64,000 bases of DNA from Chimonanthus salicifolius (GCA_013350335.1 CM023540.1:49396552-49460551), one strand, 5' to 3'. Counted from the first letter of the stretch, positions 37,117 through 47,962 are shown. The notes: generated by a model from the sequence alone, not told the origin. Program-made: numbers and translations.

Positions 37117-37605
37117 CTAATCTTCTGAAGAAGATCCTGTCTCATCACCAAAATAAAAGAAATTGTCCGGACAAGTCGTCGATTTATGCCCGAACACTCC
37201 GCAGGTCAAACATGGTATGATCCCTAGTCCTCCAACATAAGGACAATTAGTCCTTGCGCTCCTATGCCCGTGAAGTCCGCAAACAGGGCAAATGACATCG
37301 ATTGGATAGGGGAAGTAAGTACAGTTGTACTCCTCCTGATTGCATAATTCGCACATATAATCCGAATACTCATCCAGGGGCGGAGTAGCCAGAGTATATT
37401 CAGGCGAGCCATTCTCCCTTACTGACTCCTCTAGATTTGGGATGTCTCCCACTTCCTCTTCTAGATCAGCCCCAACATGATACTCAGGCGATGCCACTTC
37501 TACTTCCTCATCAGCTGCAACACTGGAGTCAGAAGAAACCAGGTTGATTGGATTGCTAGGGGTTCCCCTGCCCCACAACTCAATGTACTCTGTATTGCTT
37601 GACAT
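37117..37605 (-). CDS. Leader ORF with CCHC zinc knuckles, unknown function
   Basis: An intact frame of 162 codons from ATG at 37605 (MSSNTEYIELWG..) lies between the primer binding site and gag, about 200 bases before the gag start. The N-terminal two thirds are acidic and low in structure (..DLEEEVGDIPNLEESVREN..). The C-terminal part has a CxxC-containing stretch (MCELCNQEEYNCTYF) and two zinc-knuckle-like motifs, CPVCGLHGHRSARTNC and CLTCGVFGHKSTTC, then an acidic tail. It is the only undamaged frame in the element. An upstream in-frame Met would overlap the primer binding site and is not favoured. It could be a nucleic-acid-binding accessory protein or a relic of a duplicated gag end; nothing shows expression. 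Confidence 0.6.
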   Translation of the reverse strand: MSSNTEYIELWGRGTPSNPINLVSSDSSVAADEEVEVASPEYHVGADLEEEVGDIPNLEESVRENGSPEYTLATPPLDEYSDYMCELCNQEEYNCTYFPYPIDVICPVCGLHGHRSARTNCPYVGGLGIIPCLTCGVFGHKSTTCPDNFFYFGDETGSSSED

Positions 37606-37710
37606 GTTTGTATCACAAAAATAGAAAGATGTCAAAAACAATAGCAGTACTAAGACAAAAGCAAGTCTAACTAGGTTGTAACCCATCACAGTCCTAGAGT
37701 TTAAGCCGAA

Positions 37711-37722
37711 GCTCTGATACCA
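37711..37722 (-). other. Primer binding site of the Tekay-like element
   Basis: The minus strand reads tggtatcagagc, complementary to initiator methionine tRNA, three bases inside the 5' LTR end. Confidence 0.92.
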
Positions 37723-37725
37723 AGC

Positions 37726-40700
37726 TGTCAAGCCCCGATCCTAAAGATGGACCTGGAACACGACTGATTTTTTTTTTTAAAACTAACTCAAGCATTCTAA
37801 CTGGGTCAGATCAACAGTTAGGCCCAAAGGTCACACATGATCCCAACATGTGGATTCAAACAAACACCATAAGTCTACCCAACGTAAACACAATCAATAC
37901 AACATAACATGATCATATAAATCCAACCATTGATTTATCATTTCAAAACACATCAGAGTGACTACAGAAACGTAGTAGTGTCAATACATAATATTGATAC
38001 AAACTAAGTAGTACACCTAGTACTTTACAAAAACAAGAGGTTCCAAGAACCAGAAAGCAAAGATAAGGGTATTCCCCTCAGTGGGAATCCCAAACCACCG
38101 CCGCAGCTTATCCATCCTAAGCTTAAAATAGAGGGTTCTCCACCTCGAGTTCATCTCCTGAAAGGTGAGTAGGGTAAGCTAACTAGCCCAGTGAAGGAAA
38201 TATAACAGTACAGTTTAAGTAAATAACAAGTTATCACAATAATCAACAGTTGCAATAATATCACATGCTTGATAATAAAATTCACAATATCAAGTAAAGC
38301 ATCATCATCATTTCCATCATTCTTCCATTACTGCTATCATCCAACGTAACACCTACCGACTACACTGAGACAATTATATTAAGTCACGACACTGTCAAAA
38401 TACATCCTTACAAGTACATCTCCAGGCTCTACCATAGCCGATACTGACACCCTCAAGTCAGCAACTGTCGACACCCATGGTCCAGTAGATGCAAACCATC
38501 TCCCATATGGCCGATATTGGTTCAATAGTCAAGGCATGTGAAAGCAGTCTTACATATTTCATATGATCAACATCATAGAATTCACAAGCATCATAAGCAC
38601 TCTTACCATAGTGTATCATGTCTAGGCACATGAGTGGGTTCATCAAATCTGAAACCACTCATTGCTCAAGACTCATCTTAGAAATAAACCTGTTTACATC
38701 TTACTGTAAAGTTAAGTTCCTTCACCGTATATGTGTAGTTTCGCGGTCTCTGTTCAAACAAACAGACAAGTGCACAATCAATACATATAGTATCAAATAC
38801 ATACACACAAGTAGTATTTCGAAATTATACTTGCTTTCCCAAAAATATCCAAGGTACACAGAATTGAGTCTCCTACTTGGTTTCTAACCTTTTTAAATTA
38901 TCATAATCCACAATATAGAGATAAGAAGGTGCTTAGTCCAAAACTCATATTGTCTTCTGGGCATTGACCAGATTGACTTATTGAGTTAGGTCTAGATTCC
39001 TCAGGTCACTTCTCGGTTGTCTTCTGGATAGGAACCAGATCTGAAATTTTGAGTAAGGCCTCGAGGTCACTCAGTGCCCGACAAATCTAGCGTCGGCCTG
39101 GAAGTGAGATCACTCAGTGCCCGACCAATAGAGTCTGCCTGGAAGTGAATACCATAGTATATACACTATAGTAAAAAGAGAAGAGGGTTAGTACCCATTT
39201 TAATTAACAATGGGGTATTAACATCACATCAATCAATTAGCCATTATACAAGATCATTTTACACTTCAAAAACTAGGTCCCTCGGAACATTCCTCAGAAC
39301 CAGGTACTATGGCTTCAGATCATCCGAACCACTGCCTACACTAGCCACTGACCTTGGATCATGGGTCTGACTTCGGATCGGGTCTCAGATCATCTGAAGT
39401 CCATCCGAACCGAAAAATAGAGAAAATGAGGTTTCGGTGGGTCTGGTGTCTCGGAACATCCCGAGTGAGGCTCGGAACGTCCGAGTTGGGTTCGGTCCTT
39501 CCGAGCTCTACTCGGAACATCCGGCTGAGCCGAACTAGCCTTGAGCGTTACTGGGCTTCAGGTGAAGCTCGAAACGTCCGAGGGGTGCTCTCGGACCGTC
39601 CGAAGATCGACTCTCGGACCTTTCGAGAGTCATCTTCCTCCACTGTCTGCAACAACAGACAGTGACGGTAAACGCACAGTGAAATATGAATCTGGAAACA
39701 GAGGGTTTCCCGGACTTGGTTTTCACATCTAGCTTGTCCGATGGACTCCTCTGGGAGTCCTCTTTCCATAGGGAATAGTTTAAGGTCTTAAAACTCAGTA
39801 GGCCATGGGATCTTAATCCCAAAAGTCCACTAATACACTAAAAACCAAGATTTTCTTAAAACTTTGAAATGGTTTTTCTTGCTCAAAACTAAACCAAAAT
39901 CGGTTTTACATGATTCTAAACCACCTAGAATTTGAAAAGGAACACAGTGGTTACCTTCACTGGAGTTCCTAGGCTGAAAAACTGGATTTTGGAAAAGTTT
40001 CCCTTCTAAGCTTACGGTAACCGAGAAAAACAGAGGATGGTGATGGCTAGGGTTGGTCTAAGGATCAGAGAGCTGAGAGGGAGAGAAAGCGATGAAGTTG
40101 CTGGGAGTTAGAACTGTAGAGAAGGGTTCATTTTATAGAAAATCTGCCGGAAGAAGGGGCGGTTAGCCACTGCATACGGCTGCATGCAGCGGAAGCTAAC
40201 GTTCCAAACAGTAACGATACTGTTTGGTCTAGTTGCAGATTAGTCCCTCCCATTTTCCCAATTTGCAAATAAGTCTAGTTTTAATTAAAAAGTCGATTTT
40301 AAACTGAAAGCATGATTTTAAAAACTCAAAATCTTAATCTAACCTTACAGATAAGTTGGGTTTTGAAAATCTTAATTTCCCTAAAAATTTTGGGATTTAA
40401 AACTCGTTAAAAGCCATTGATTTAAATCAAAATCACAATTTAACATTATTTACTTAATTAAACAAATGTTAAATAAAATAATTTAAAATCTCAATTTGGG
40501 GTGACAAAGAATAACTAGACCATACTTAAAATAGTCTATCATAAAATACTAGTTTCGAAATTTATCTCATCTCCAAAATCTTTTAAAATAATTATTACTC
40601 CATTTCGGGGTTTTGACGGGCAGTTTTAAATACCATTTTCTGAAAATAAAATTATTTTAAAATCAGAAATACAAATCCTTTATTAAGGAGAACATTATCA

Positions 40701-40921
40701 TTCAATAAAAATCACATAATAACACAATTTACAAAATAATAACAAGAAGCGGTAAATTACCAAAATGCCCCTCCAGCTGGACGAGCTGGATCACTGAGCT
40801 TTCGAGCTCGGATTGGGCCACACTTGGGCTTTCCTCAAAGCCCTAAATATAATCTTTGAGATTAACCGGTTAAAAAGATTTATTAAGCTAAACTACGCCA
40901 AATCTAGGTCAGGGTATTACA
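37726..40921 (-). repeat. 5' LTR of the Tekay-like element
   Basis: 3196 bp, TGTCAAGCCCC to CAGGGTATTACA, colinear with 25640-28864. A minus-strand TATA box is at 40131-40137, followed in sense by the leader ..ttctctacagttctaactc... The open frames at 39354-39822 are by-products of the tcgg..ccga motif cluster. Confidence 0.92.
40131..40137 (-). promoter_or_regulatory. TATA box, Tekay 5' LTR
   Basis: ctataaaatgaacccttc on the minus strand, conserved in both LTRs. Confidence 0.72.
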
Positions 40922-41932
40922 TGCTGAGTTATAAAAGAAAGAATATTGTTGGATTTTAATATACACTCCAAATATTGGTGCTTGATTTCAATGTTGGATG
41001 TCGTTGTATACTCCAACTATTGACATATGATATTATTGTTGGACGCTGTTATATATTCCAACTATTGGTATTTGATATCATTATTAGACATCGTTATATA
41101 TTCCAACTATTTGTACGTGATGATTATTTGTTGGGATGGTATGATTTGTTGGAATAAGAATTACACCTTTCTTATACGATTGCGTGTGTAATATGTAAAA
41201 TGCTCAGTTGGAGGCGTGATTATGATAAATATTGGATTTTGTCACATATTCCAATTGTTGATATGTGACATGATAAATGTTGGAGTTTGTACATATTTCA
41301 ATTGTTGATGTGTGATATGATGACATAAATATTGAATATTGAAGTAAATATCGGATAGACTTCTCTTATTTGTTAACAAATGAACTACGGTTGATCTAAT
41401 CCACTACGTGGTACGTATACAACTGAGAGCATGTTGCTCTAGTCCGATCAAAGATTACTTGTCTCATTCATACATAGTGAAGTGGATGTGATGACGTGTG
41501 TAAACCATGCTTATGTTTATGTTATTCATTATGATGCAATGGCTAATGCATGATGGACTTATGATGTGTCAACATGGGAATTGGTGGACTTGCATTCGTA
41601 AGTAGAAGCAAGTAGGGTGCACTAGTGCACTGGATATGCGTAAGGGTTAGAAGGGACTAATGGGAGTGTCTGTGCTTTCCCCGGTGTAGACCCACTAGTG
41701 CTAGTATATGGACCCCATGAGCGAGGCTTGGAGTGGATATGGGACCGTGGGGGTCTATAGATGATGAGACTAATATATGGACCCTTGGATGGATATTAGG
41801 TCCATAGATAGATATTGGACCCATGGATGATTGTTCCCATGAATGGATATTGGAACCTTCAAGAAAAATATAGAAATGATAGATTTAAAAAAAATCACGT
41901 CTCGTGGGCCCTTGGCAAGGCGGGGCATGACA
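40922..41932 (+). repeat. Old Tekay-like LTR, segment 4 (right end)
   Basis: Continues segment 3 after the Tekay insertion and ends in ggcaaggcggggcatgaca at 41932, a typical LTR end for this group. Inside, about 62-bp units (ttggatgtcgttatatattccaact) repeat three times at 40945-41125 and again, weaker, at 41222-41320. A tggacccatggatgg-type short repeat lies at 41700-41860. Confidence 0.65.
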
Positions 41933-41979
41933 ACACCATCCGTTTGTGCCTCGCTCCAGAGGTAAAGTATGATGTTTTT

Positions 41980-43814
41980 GTTGGCCTAAAAGTTAAATTT
42001 GTCTCCCTGAGTTAGATTGTGTTGTTAATTCCCTGACTGAGTCTGACTAAATCCTAAGTTGTTAATTTTGTGATTAAGTCGTGACTATGTCCTAAACCTT
42101 GCCTCTGTAAGACCGACAAAATAAAATCAAGCTTGAAGTCTAAAAGCAATGAGGATTGGAAGGCATTGCTCCAAAGAAATCAAACTCCATATATGGCAAC
42201 CAAATTCAGATATTTCAAACTAGCCATTGTAAAGTTAAACTAGCCGTTGGAAATTTCAAACTAGTCGTTTGGACTGGTTTTTTTATAATTTGAGAACTCT
42301 CTTGAAGGGAAAAGATTAGGAAACAAGGCTTTAACTTTTCCATACAAAAAAACAAGTGTCCTAACAACCTCAAGAGCATTCTACAAACATAGAAGGATCA
42401 TTCTAAGATTTTGTAATTAATTTTCTCTCTCACATTCAAAGCACTCATAGGAAAATCTTAAGCATCATAAACTCATTTTTGAATGTGCATTTGAGAGAAT
42501 TTCTAGGGATAGATTGTCCTCATAGGAAAACCTTCTACCATCTCTAGACCTCTTCTCCCATCCCTTGGTTTGCTCTTCATTGGAGCATCTACATATCACT
42601 AAGGAGGCAAGTAAGAAAAGATATTCGAGAACGCACTCAAGCCACCTCGTGTATCAAGAGACAAGTGTTATTGACAATTTACTACAAATAAATTCTTTCT
42701 AACATTTTGTTATTTGTAAAAGGGTTGGTGTAACCCTTGTTAATCGAGAAGGTGTCTTCTTCTTTGGATTTTAAGAGAGGTGTTCTCTTATTTGTCAAAT
42801 GTTTGACCTTCATGTAACACCTAAGCTGCTAGCATGTGGGAAGAGTCCCACATCGCCTAGCAGCAATGGAAAGAGTCCCACACCGCCTAACAGCAACGGG
42901 TAGAAAGTGGATTTAAAAAGGGGCATCCGCTTTCCCATTGTGAGGCCTTTTGGGCATGGCCATGTGGAATAGGGCCCAAAGCAAAACCGTGCAGGCCCGT
43001 GGGGTCCAAAGTGGACAATATCACAATGGGGTCAAGTCGGGTTGTCACCAGTGGCATCAGAGCACGCTTCAACACTTGGACTGTGTGGGCTCTACTTGTG
43101 TGACGGTGCCTACTTGTGTGTGTGGACCCCTGTCAATGTGACATGACAGAGTCGGGGATGGCTTTGGCCTTAAGGGGGGTGGATTGTAATGCCCACCTAT
43201 CCATCCAAAGTCCCATATCAGTTGTGGACTTGGGTGGTGGGGGCTTTATTTGAGGAGGCAAACCCTCAACCCATCACAAGGCCTTTTGGGCCTGGCTTGA
43301 TTTACCATGGCCCAAAACAAAGCCATGCAGGCTCGTGGGGCCCAAAACAGATAACATTGTGATGGGGTAGGTTGGGTCGTCACACTTCACCTTGAAGTAG
43401 ATCAAAGTTTGTACCGGTTCGATATCTATTTTTGAAAGAGATCTAAGTGTTGTAATAGGTTTCTTCTTCACCCTTGAAGGAGAAGTTTAGTGGAGTCTTC
43501 AAGTGGTGTACTTGAGGCGTAAATGTAAACAAGGTAGACAAACCAGGTAAAAAAATCTTGTGCCACCATCTTCCATATATTCTCATCTCCTCTCATTTTT
43601 ATGTGCTTGTGCCTTATTTCTTATTATTATTGCTTATCTATTTGAGAATACTTGTTGATGCATACTAATTACACTTATTTGCATATCAATTTATAAGATT
43701 AATTAGTAAAGACCTTCATTAATTGACCAACATTTTAAGAAAGTTAAAGTTTGACACAAGTCATATTCACCCACCTCTAGGACTATTCTAGACATTGACC
43801 TAGCTTGACTAACA
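41980..43814 (+). repeat. Sirevirus-like LTR (plus strand), interrupted by a TRIM
   Basis: The right end cacccacctctaggac...cttgactaaca mirrors the minus-strand start TGTTAGTTC...GTGAATAGGACC of the LTR at 47963, so both belong to related Sirevirus-type families. A TATA-like ttttttataattt lies at about 42280. The left end near 41980 is uncertain because no matching target duplication was found. No primer binding site follows 43814; copia gag sequence of a different type abuts instead. Confidence 0.55.
42813..43384 (+). mobile_element. TRIM retrotransposon 1, TSD CTTCA
   Basis: A 572-bp miniature element. Its 5' LTR runs 42813 to about 43046 (TGTAACACCTAAG.. with 'gagtcccacatcgcct' and ..ggacaatatcacaatgggg..). 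A primer site follows (tggcatcagagc at about 43051), then a non-coding core, a polypurine tract aaggggggtgga (about 43175), and a 3' LTR from about 43189 to 43384 ending GGGTCGTCACA. The flanks cttca at 42808-42812 and 43385-43389 are identical. There is no gene. The LTRs show the tcccacatcgcc and gtggacaatatc phrases known from Cassandra-like TRIMs, but no 5S rRNA sequence. Confidence 0.9.
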
Positions 43815-43835
43815 ATTTAGAATGAGACTTCTGTC

Positions 43836-44470
43836 ATGGATATGTGGAAGAAGTTTGAAAATTTTTACATATCTAAATCGCTCATAAATAAATTGTTCCT
43901 GAAAAAAGAATTATACCAATTGCAGATGGAGGAAGGAACAAACATTATGGATCATCTCATTGCTTTCAATGAAATCATCACTCAACTGTTAAGTGTTGAG
44001 GTAGAAATTGAAGATGAGGACAAGGCTTTTGTTTTATTGGCATTCTCTTCCATATATTTTTGATACTTTGGTGACTGCACTTTTGGTTGGTAAGGATACT
44101 CTAAGGGTTGATGAGATGACCATGACTCTTCTCCAGAGTGAGACCTTTAGGAAGCTATACCACAACTCTTCCCCAAAGTGAGACTTTTAGGAAGCTAGGG
44201 AATACATCTTATTCAAATGGGGTGGTGGCCAAGGTAGATCAACAACGCAGAAGAGTAATTAAAAGAGGCTATGGAAACTTAAAGGGGTCATGGTCAAAAT
44301 CAAGATGGAAAAGTTCTGGAAAGTTTAAATGCTTCTACTGCCAGAAGGAAGGACACATGAGGAGGGACTGTAACCAAAGAAAGAGAGATCTGGAGGAAAA
44401 CAACAAAAAAAGGGTAAATCTCAAGTCTCCAATCAAGCAAGCGCCCCATAGAATGTTTCAAAGATGATGG
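43836..44470 (+). pseudogene. Copia gag remnant
   Basis: 43836-44063 encodes the gag (UBN2-type) domain: MWKKFENFYISKSLINKLFL.., ..MEEGTNIMDHLIAFNEII... A frameshift at about 44060 leads to ..TLVTALLVGKDTLRVDEM... The frame at 44138-44467 holds a basic region and the zinc knuckle CFYCQKEGHMRRDC (codons for it at about 44328-44370). The N-terminal part of gag is missing. Confidence 0.88.
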
Positions 44471-45060
44471 TGATATTCTTGCAATCACCACAGCTATGGA
44501 TAATTTAGTGGATAGATGGATTTTAGATTCTAGGTATTGTTATCATATGTGTCCTCGTAGAGAATGGTTTGAAACATATAAACCCTGTAATGGCGCAATT
44601 GTTCATATGGGTAATGATGAGACTTGTAAACCATTAGAATCGGGGCAATAAAATTAAAAATATTTGATGGTATGGTGAGAACACTGGAAATATGCGGCAT
44701 GTCCCTGATCTAAGAAAAAATTAATCTCCTTGGGTATACTTGAACCTAATGTGTTCACTGTCAAGGCAACGAATGGGGTTCTAAAGGTTCTTAAAGGAGC
44801 CATGGTTGTCATGAAGGGGAGGGGGTAAGGAAATTTGTATATACTAGTAGAAGTACAGTTATTGACAGGCGGGGGGATCTTACTAGTTTGGCCGCTGGAA
44901 GAATTAAAAGAGCCCGGAAGGCACCAGTCAGGTATGTCTTGAAAAATAATGTTACTTTTGCAAAAGTTGGTTGTGGGGTTCCGTCTGGTTTCCATGGTGC
45001 AGTGAAAGGAAATACAGAGAGGAGAATCGGACGAAGAATCACACGGAGAATAATGGGGCA
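44471..45060 (+). pseudogene. Copia protease and linker remnant with large deletion
   Basis: Protease-like ..WILDSRYCYHMCP.. (about 44517-44556) has DSR in place of DSG. It is followed by ..MGNDETCKP.., ..GVLKVLKGAMVVMKG.. and ..GNLYIL... At about 44880 the reading jumps to a linker (..RIKRARKAPVRYV.. and ..NNVTFAK..) that normally lies after the integrase core, so the integrase is deleted. No RT follows. Confidence 0.72.
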
Positions 45061-45249
45061 AAACTAGTGACTACACTCAGGTTCAGCATGGCTTGTGCTT
45101 GATCAATCTTTTTCATAGATCAAGACTGGTGGAGTATCCCCAGGAGTGGGGATGGGCATCTTACACAGAGATGCAGATCTGCAGATGTAGTACATGACAT
45201 GGTCTCAAGGAATCATCAGAGTTGGTGGAATTCTCACCAAGGTGGAGAT

Positions 45250-45885
45250 TGTTAGGTATGGCTCAGGACCCAAGCTTAATTACCAAATACAATTTACTGG
45301 TGAACGTGTTGTGGAATTGCAACTTGATAAGTTGCTTAATCAAGTGGGTCTCTGCAAGATAAGAACATTACCATGCGCATGAAGAACATTGCATTTGAAT
45401 TGTAATTGGGTTATTGCATTTGAGTTGTACACGACAGAGATAAGGGTATGTAAGCATCGTAGAGGCTCGTATGATATATTGGCTTTTGCAAGCAATAAAA
45501 AAGTTTTTTTATCTACAGTGCTACAACATTAACTGTTGTTAGTGAGAATGCCTCTAATGTGAGTTGTGTATGTTTTTGCAGTGGTAAGCAAAGAGGAACT
45601 GTGGGTAGCAGTTCCTGGACATTAAGTAGAGAATACAAGGAGTAGCAGAGAGAAAGATCATGTCTCAATCCCCGAGTTTGATTGAGTTTTTCAATCAAAG
45701 GTTTATTCTTGTATGTAGATTTCTACTTTTCTCTGTGCATAAAATACACACTCCTTAGAGGTAGGCATGTGTTTCCTGAACCACGTAAATATTTGTGTCC
45801 AGATTTATTTGTGGTGTTTGATTTATTTATTTTCTCGTGTTGTGATTAATCCGTTGAATATTATTCCGCATATTTATTCCTAACA
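45250..45885 (+). repeat. 3' LTR of the Tnt1-like copia remnant
   Basis: 636 bp from TGTTAGGTATGG to TTATTCCTAACA, preceded by the polypurine-like caccaaggtggagat at 45235-45249. It ends against LINE sequence (cttaacactatcgaagg). Confidence 0.8.
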
Positions 45886-45954
45886 CTTAACACTATCGAA
45901 GGCCTTACGAAGGTCAATTTTCAGGTGCATCGGAGCATATCCATGCAATAGTAG
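45886..45954 (-). pseudogene. LINE reverse transcriptase, piece with motif A
   Basis: The minus strand encodes ..HLKIDLRKAFDSVK.., the KIDLxKAFDS box of plant L1-type RT with the first catalytic aspartate. It is followed at 45885 by the copia LTR. Confidence 0.82.
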
Positions 45955-45959
45955 CTACA

Positions 45960-47179
45960 TGCAATTTTCATATGTTTATTTTTAGTTATTTTTTTAGTAA
46001 GGGTAGTTTAGGTATTTGTTGTTATTTTTTTTATTTAGTAAGATAGAAAGTTATATAAGTTGTAGCCTCTTTGAGGCATTCCATCAATGAAATAAAATTT
46101 GATAAAATTTTCGCAAATACCTGTATGGTGCACTGGTGACTTCCTAGGAGCGAATCCAGGAGCTTGGTGGAATCCAAGAAGGCGAGAAGCCAGGTACTAC
46201 TTCTTCCCCTATCTTTCTTCTCGTTCTTCTTCTCTTTTTATTTTATTTCCTCCATAACCTTGCCGGTATCTTCCTTAACCCACTCTCCCTGCTGCTGCAA
46301 ATCCATAAGCCTCATACTGCTATCACCACTCTTTCTTAGCCTAGATCTGCTAAAATATGTCACATAACCCTCTTCCTATAATCGCCAACCCCTCTCTTGG
46401 CCTTCTCTTATTTTCACGACCCCATAACCATCTCTATCCCTCGCCGCAAGTCTAGAATCCCTTCCTAGGCTTTTTGCTATCCCTTATATCCTGCCTACAG
46501 CCATCTCCAACCTCTGCAGTCCTTTACCTTCGCTGTCTCTACTGTCCTTAGCCTTTCTTTACTGCTGCCTACCCTTTTTCCATAGCCCCTTGATTTCCAT
46601 CCTCTTGTTCTACCCTCCCATGACTAAAATTTAGTCCCAGACTTGTCAAACAGATCCATCACCACCCCCTTTTGGGTATTTCTAGCTTTCTTCCATCCAT
46701 ATAACCCACTCCTTTGCTGCCGTAATACTTCAAAGCCTTCCTACAGCCTTCACAGGTCTTCCCGTGGTACAAGACAGTCGTCGTCCATCCTTTCTACATT
46801 GTCTTAACTCATATTATTCTTCCACATTACTGTGAGCCTATATTCTTTTTCCCCTGTTTGCCGTGACCCACAAAGTCCCATATTTTCATTTAAAACCATA
46901 GGTCTTTTCTATTAAAATCACATGTTCCCATATCACATGAAGCCACATTCTACCATTTCATTTAAATCTTTCATGTATTTGTCTATATCAAATTTGGGAA
47001 TATTTTGCATGATTATCTGTGATAAATTCTATATTAATTAATTGCAAATATTATTGTAATTTAATTTCAGCCCATTTTAGATTTAGGGTGCATTATTTTC
47101 ATCCATTTTAATGTTTAAGGAACCACATTAGGCATTTAGAGTTAGCATATATTTTGTTCTACGTCATTTGGTCAATCCA
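45960..47179 (+). mobile_element. Solo LTR within the LINE, TSD CTACA
   Basis: 1220 bp, TGCAATTTTC to GTCAATCCA, flanked by ctaca at 45955-45959 and 47180-47184. The LINE protein reading stops at one edge and resumes at the other. A plus-strand TATA box (tatataag, 46052-46059) is followed by tgtagcctctttgaggcattcc and a polyadenylation-like aatgaaataaa, typical of an LTR promoter/R region. A pyrimidine-rich stretch occupies 46200-46700. The family is not identified. Confidence 0.75.
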
Positions 47180-47184
47180 CTACA

Positions 47185-47319
47185 TCATTCTTTTGAATTA
47201 GGACAACGAAAGAGGCTTCGAATTTTTTAGGAGTTGGCCAGATGACAAGACATACAAAACAACTTCTCCAATGATGTCTCAACATTTTTGGAAGAAAACC
47301 ATATTAAAACCATCAGCAC
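47185..47319 (-). pseudogene. LINE reverse transcriptase, middle piece
   Basis: The minus strand reads ..GFNMVFFQKC.DIIGEVVLYVLSSGQLLKN.., matching the PDGF..FFQ..W.iIg.d region of LINE RT, then a shifted ..ASFVVLIQKND... About 60-70 residues expected before motif A are missing. Confidence 0.75.
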
Positions 47320-47739
47320 TGTGACGATCTGACCCGACTCCATTGTGATATTGTCCACTTTAGGCCCACAAGACCGTATGGTTTTACTTTGGGCCCTAGC
47401 CCACATGGCCAGGCCTAAAAGGCCTCACAATCCACGCCCCATAGACCAGAGTCGTCCTCAGCTCTGTCTTGTCACATTGACAGGGGTCCACACACATAGA
47501 TAGGCAAGTCACACAAGTAGAGAACCCCCACAGTTCGAACGTTGAATCGTGCTCTGATATCACTTGTGACGACCCAACCCAACCCCATTGTGATATTCTC
47601 CGCTTTAGGCCATAGTCCCACATGGCCAAACCTAAAAGGCCTTACAATGGGAGAGGGGTTTCCCCCAAATCCACTTTCCACCCACTACTGTTAGGCGATG
47701 TAGGACTCTTCCCACTTGCCAGCAAGCTTGGGTGTAACG
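47320..47739 (-). mobile_element. TRIM retrotransposon 2 (same family), TSD AGCAC
   Basis: 420 bp on the minus strand. Right LTR is 47565-47739 (TGTGACGACCC to ttgggtgtaacg), next to it a primer site (gctctgatatca, plus strand about 47551). The core has 'gacaggggtccacacaca' shared with TRIM 1. The left LTR (47320 to about 47432) lacks its 5' half. The flanks agcac at 47315-47319 and 47740-47744 are identical. It interrupts the LINE RT within the KAPG motif. Confidence 0.9.
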
Positions 47740-47744
47740 AGCAC

Positions 47745-47962
47745 CAGGGGCCTTTTCAGGATTGGCATTGAAGAGGGCATATTCCACTTCTTTCCTGTCC
47801 ACAACTAAGGAGATGGAGATTGCTTTGTTCCTCGAAAGCTTGCCAGAGACATTGAATTGCTGAGATCCACTTTCATTAAAAACATAGCAACGATTGAAGA
47901 GCTTGGAGAAGTTATTTCTTTACATTACTAATGTGTGATAGATTTTCAGTGAATGAACCATC
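47745..47962 (-). pseudogene. LINE reverse transcriptase, upstream piece
   Basis: The minus strand reads ..SGKLSRNKAISISLVVDRKEVEYALF.. and ..NANPEKAPGA, matching the V..eEi..ALF...peKAPGPDG block that opens plant LINE RTs. It ends at the Sirevirus LTR start (47963). Confidence 0.82.

Larger units (their letters stand above)
25640..40921 (-). mobile_element. Near-complete Tekay-like chromovirus (Ty3/gypsy)
   Basis: A minus-strand element with two LTRs (3' at 25640-28864, 5' at 37726-40921), a primer binding site, a polypurine tract, gag with zinc knuckles, protease, RT, RNase H, integrase and a C-terminal chromodomain. The pol order and chromodomain place it among plant chromoviruses, most like Tekay/Del because of its long LTRs. 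Flanks are tgttg (25635-25639) and tgctg (40922-40926), a near-perfect duplication. Without the nested solo LTR the element is about 11.7 kb. All large genes are broken and the RT active site is changed, so it is dead. Confidence 0.92.
43815..45885 (+). mobile_element. Tnt1-like Ty1/copia remnant with 3' LTR
   Basis: A plus-strand copia fragment: gag, zinc knuckle, protease/pre-integrase start, a short integrase-RT linker, a 3' leader and the 3' LTR. Most of integrase and all of RT/RNase H are deleted. It begins directly at the end of the Sirevirus-like LTR without its own 5' LTR or primer site. Confidence 0.8.

Noticed and set aside
37606..37731. N-terminal extension of the leader ORF with a hydrophobic, membrane-like segment
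   Set aside because: It would overlap the primer binding site and reach the LTR edge; the ATG at 37605 is the more likely start.
42813..43384. Cassandra TRIM with 5S rRNA promoter
   Set aside because: The tcccacatcgcc phrase is present, but no 5S-like block is seen in either LTR.
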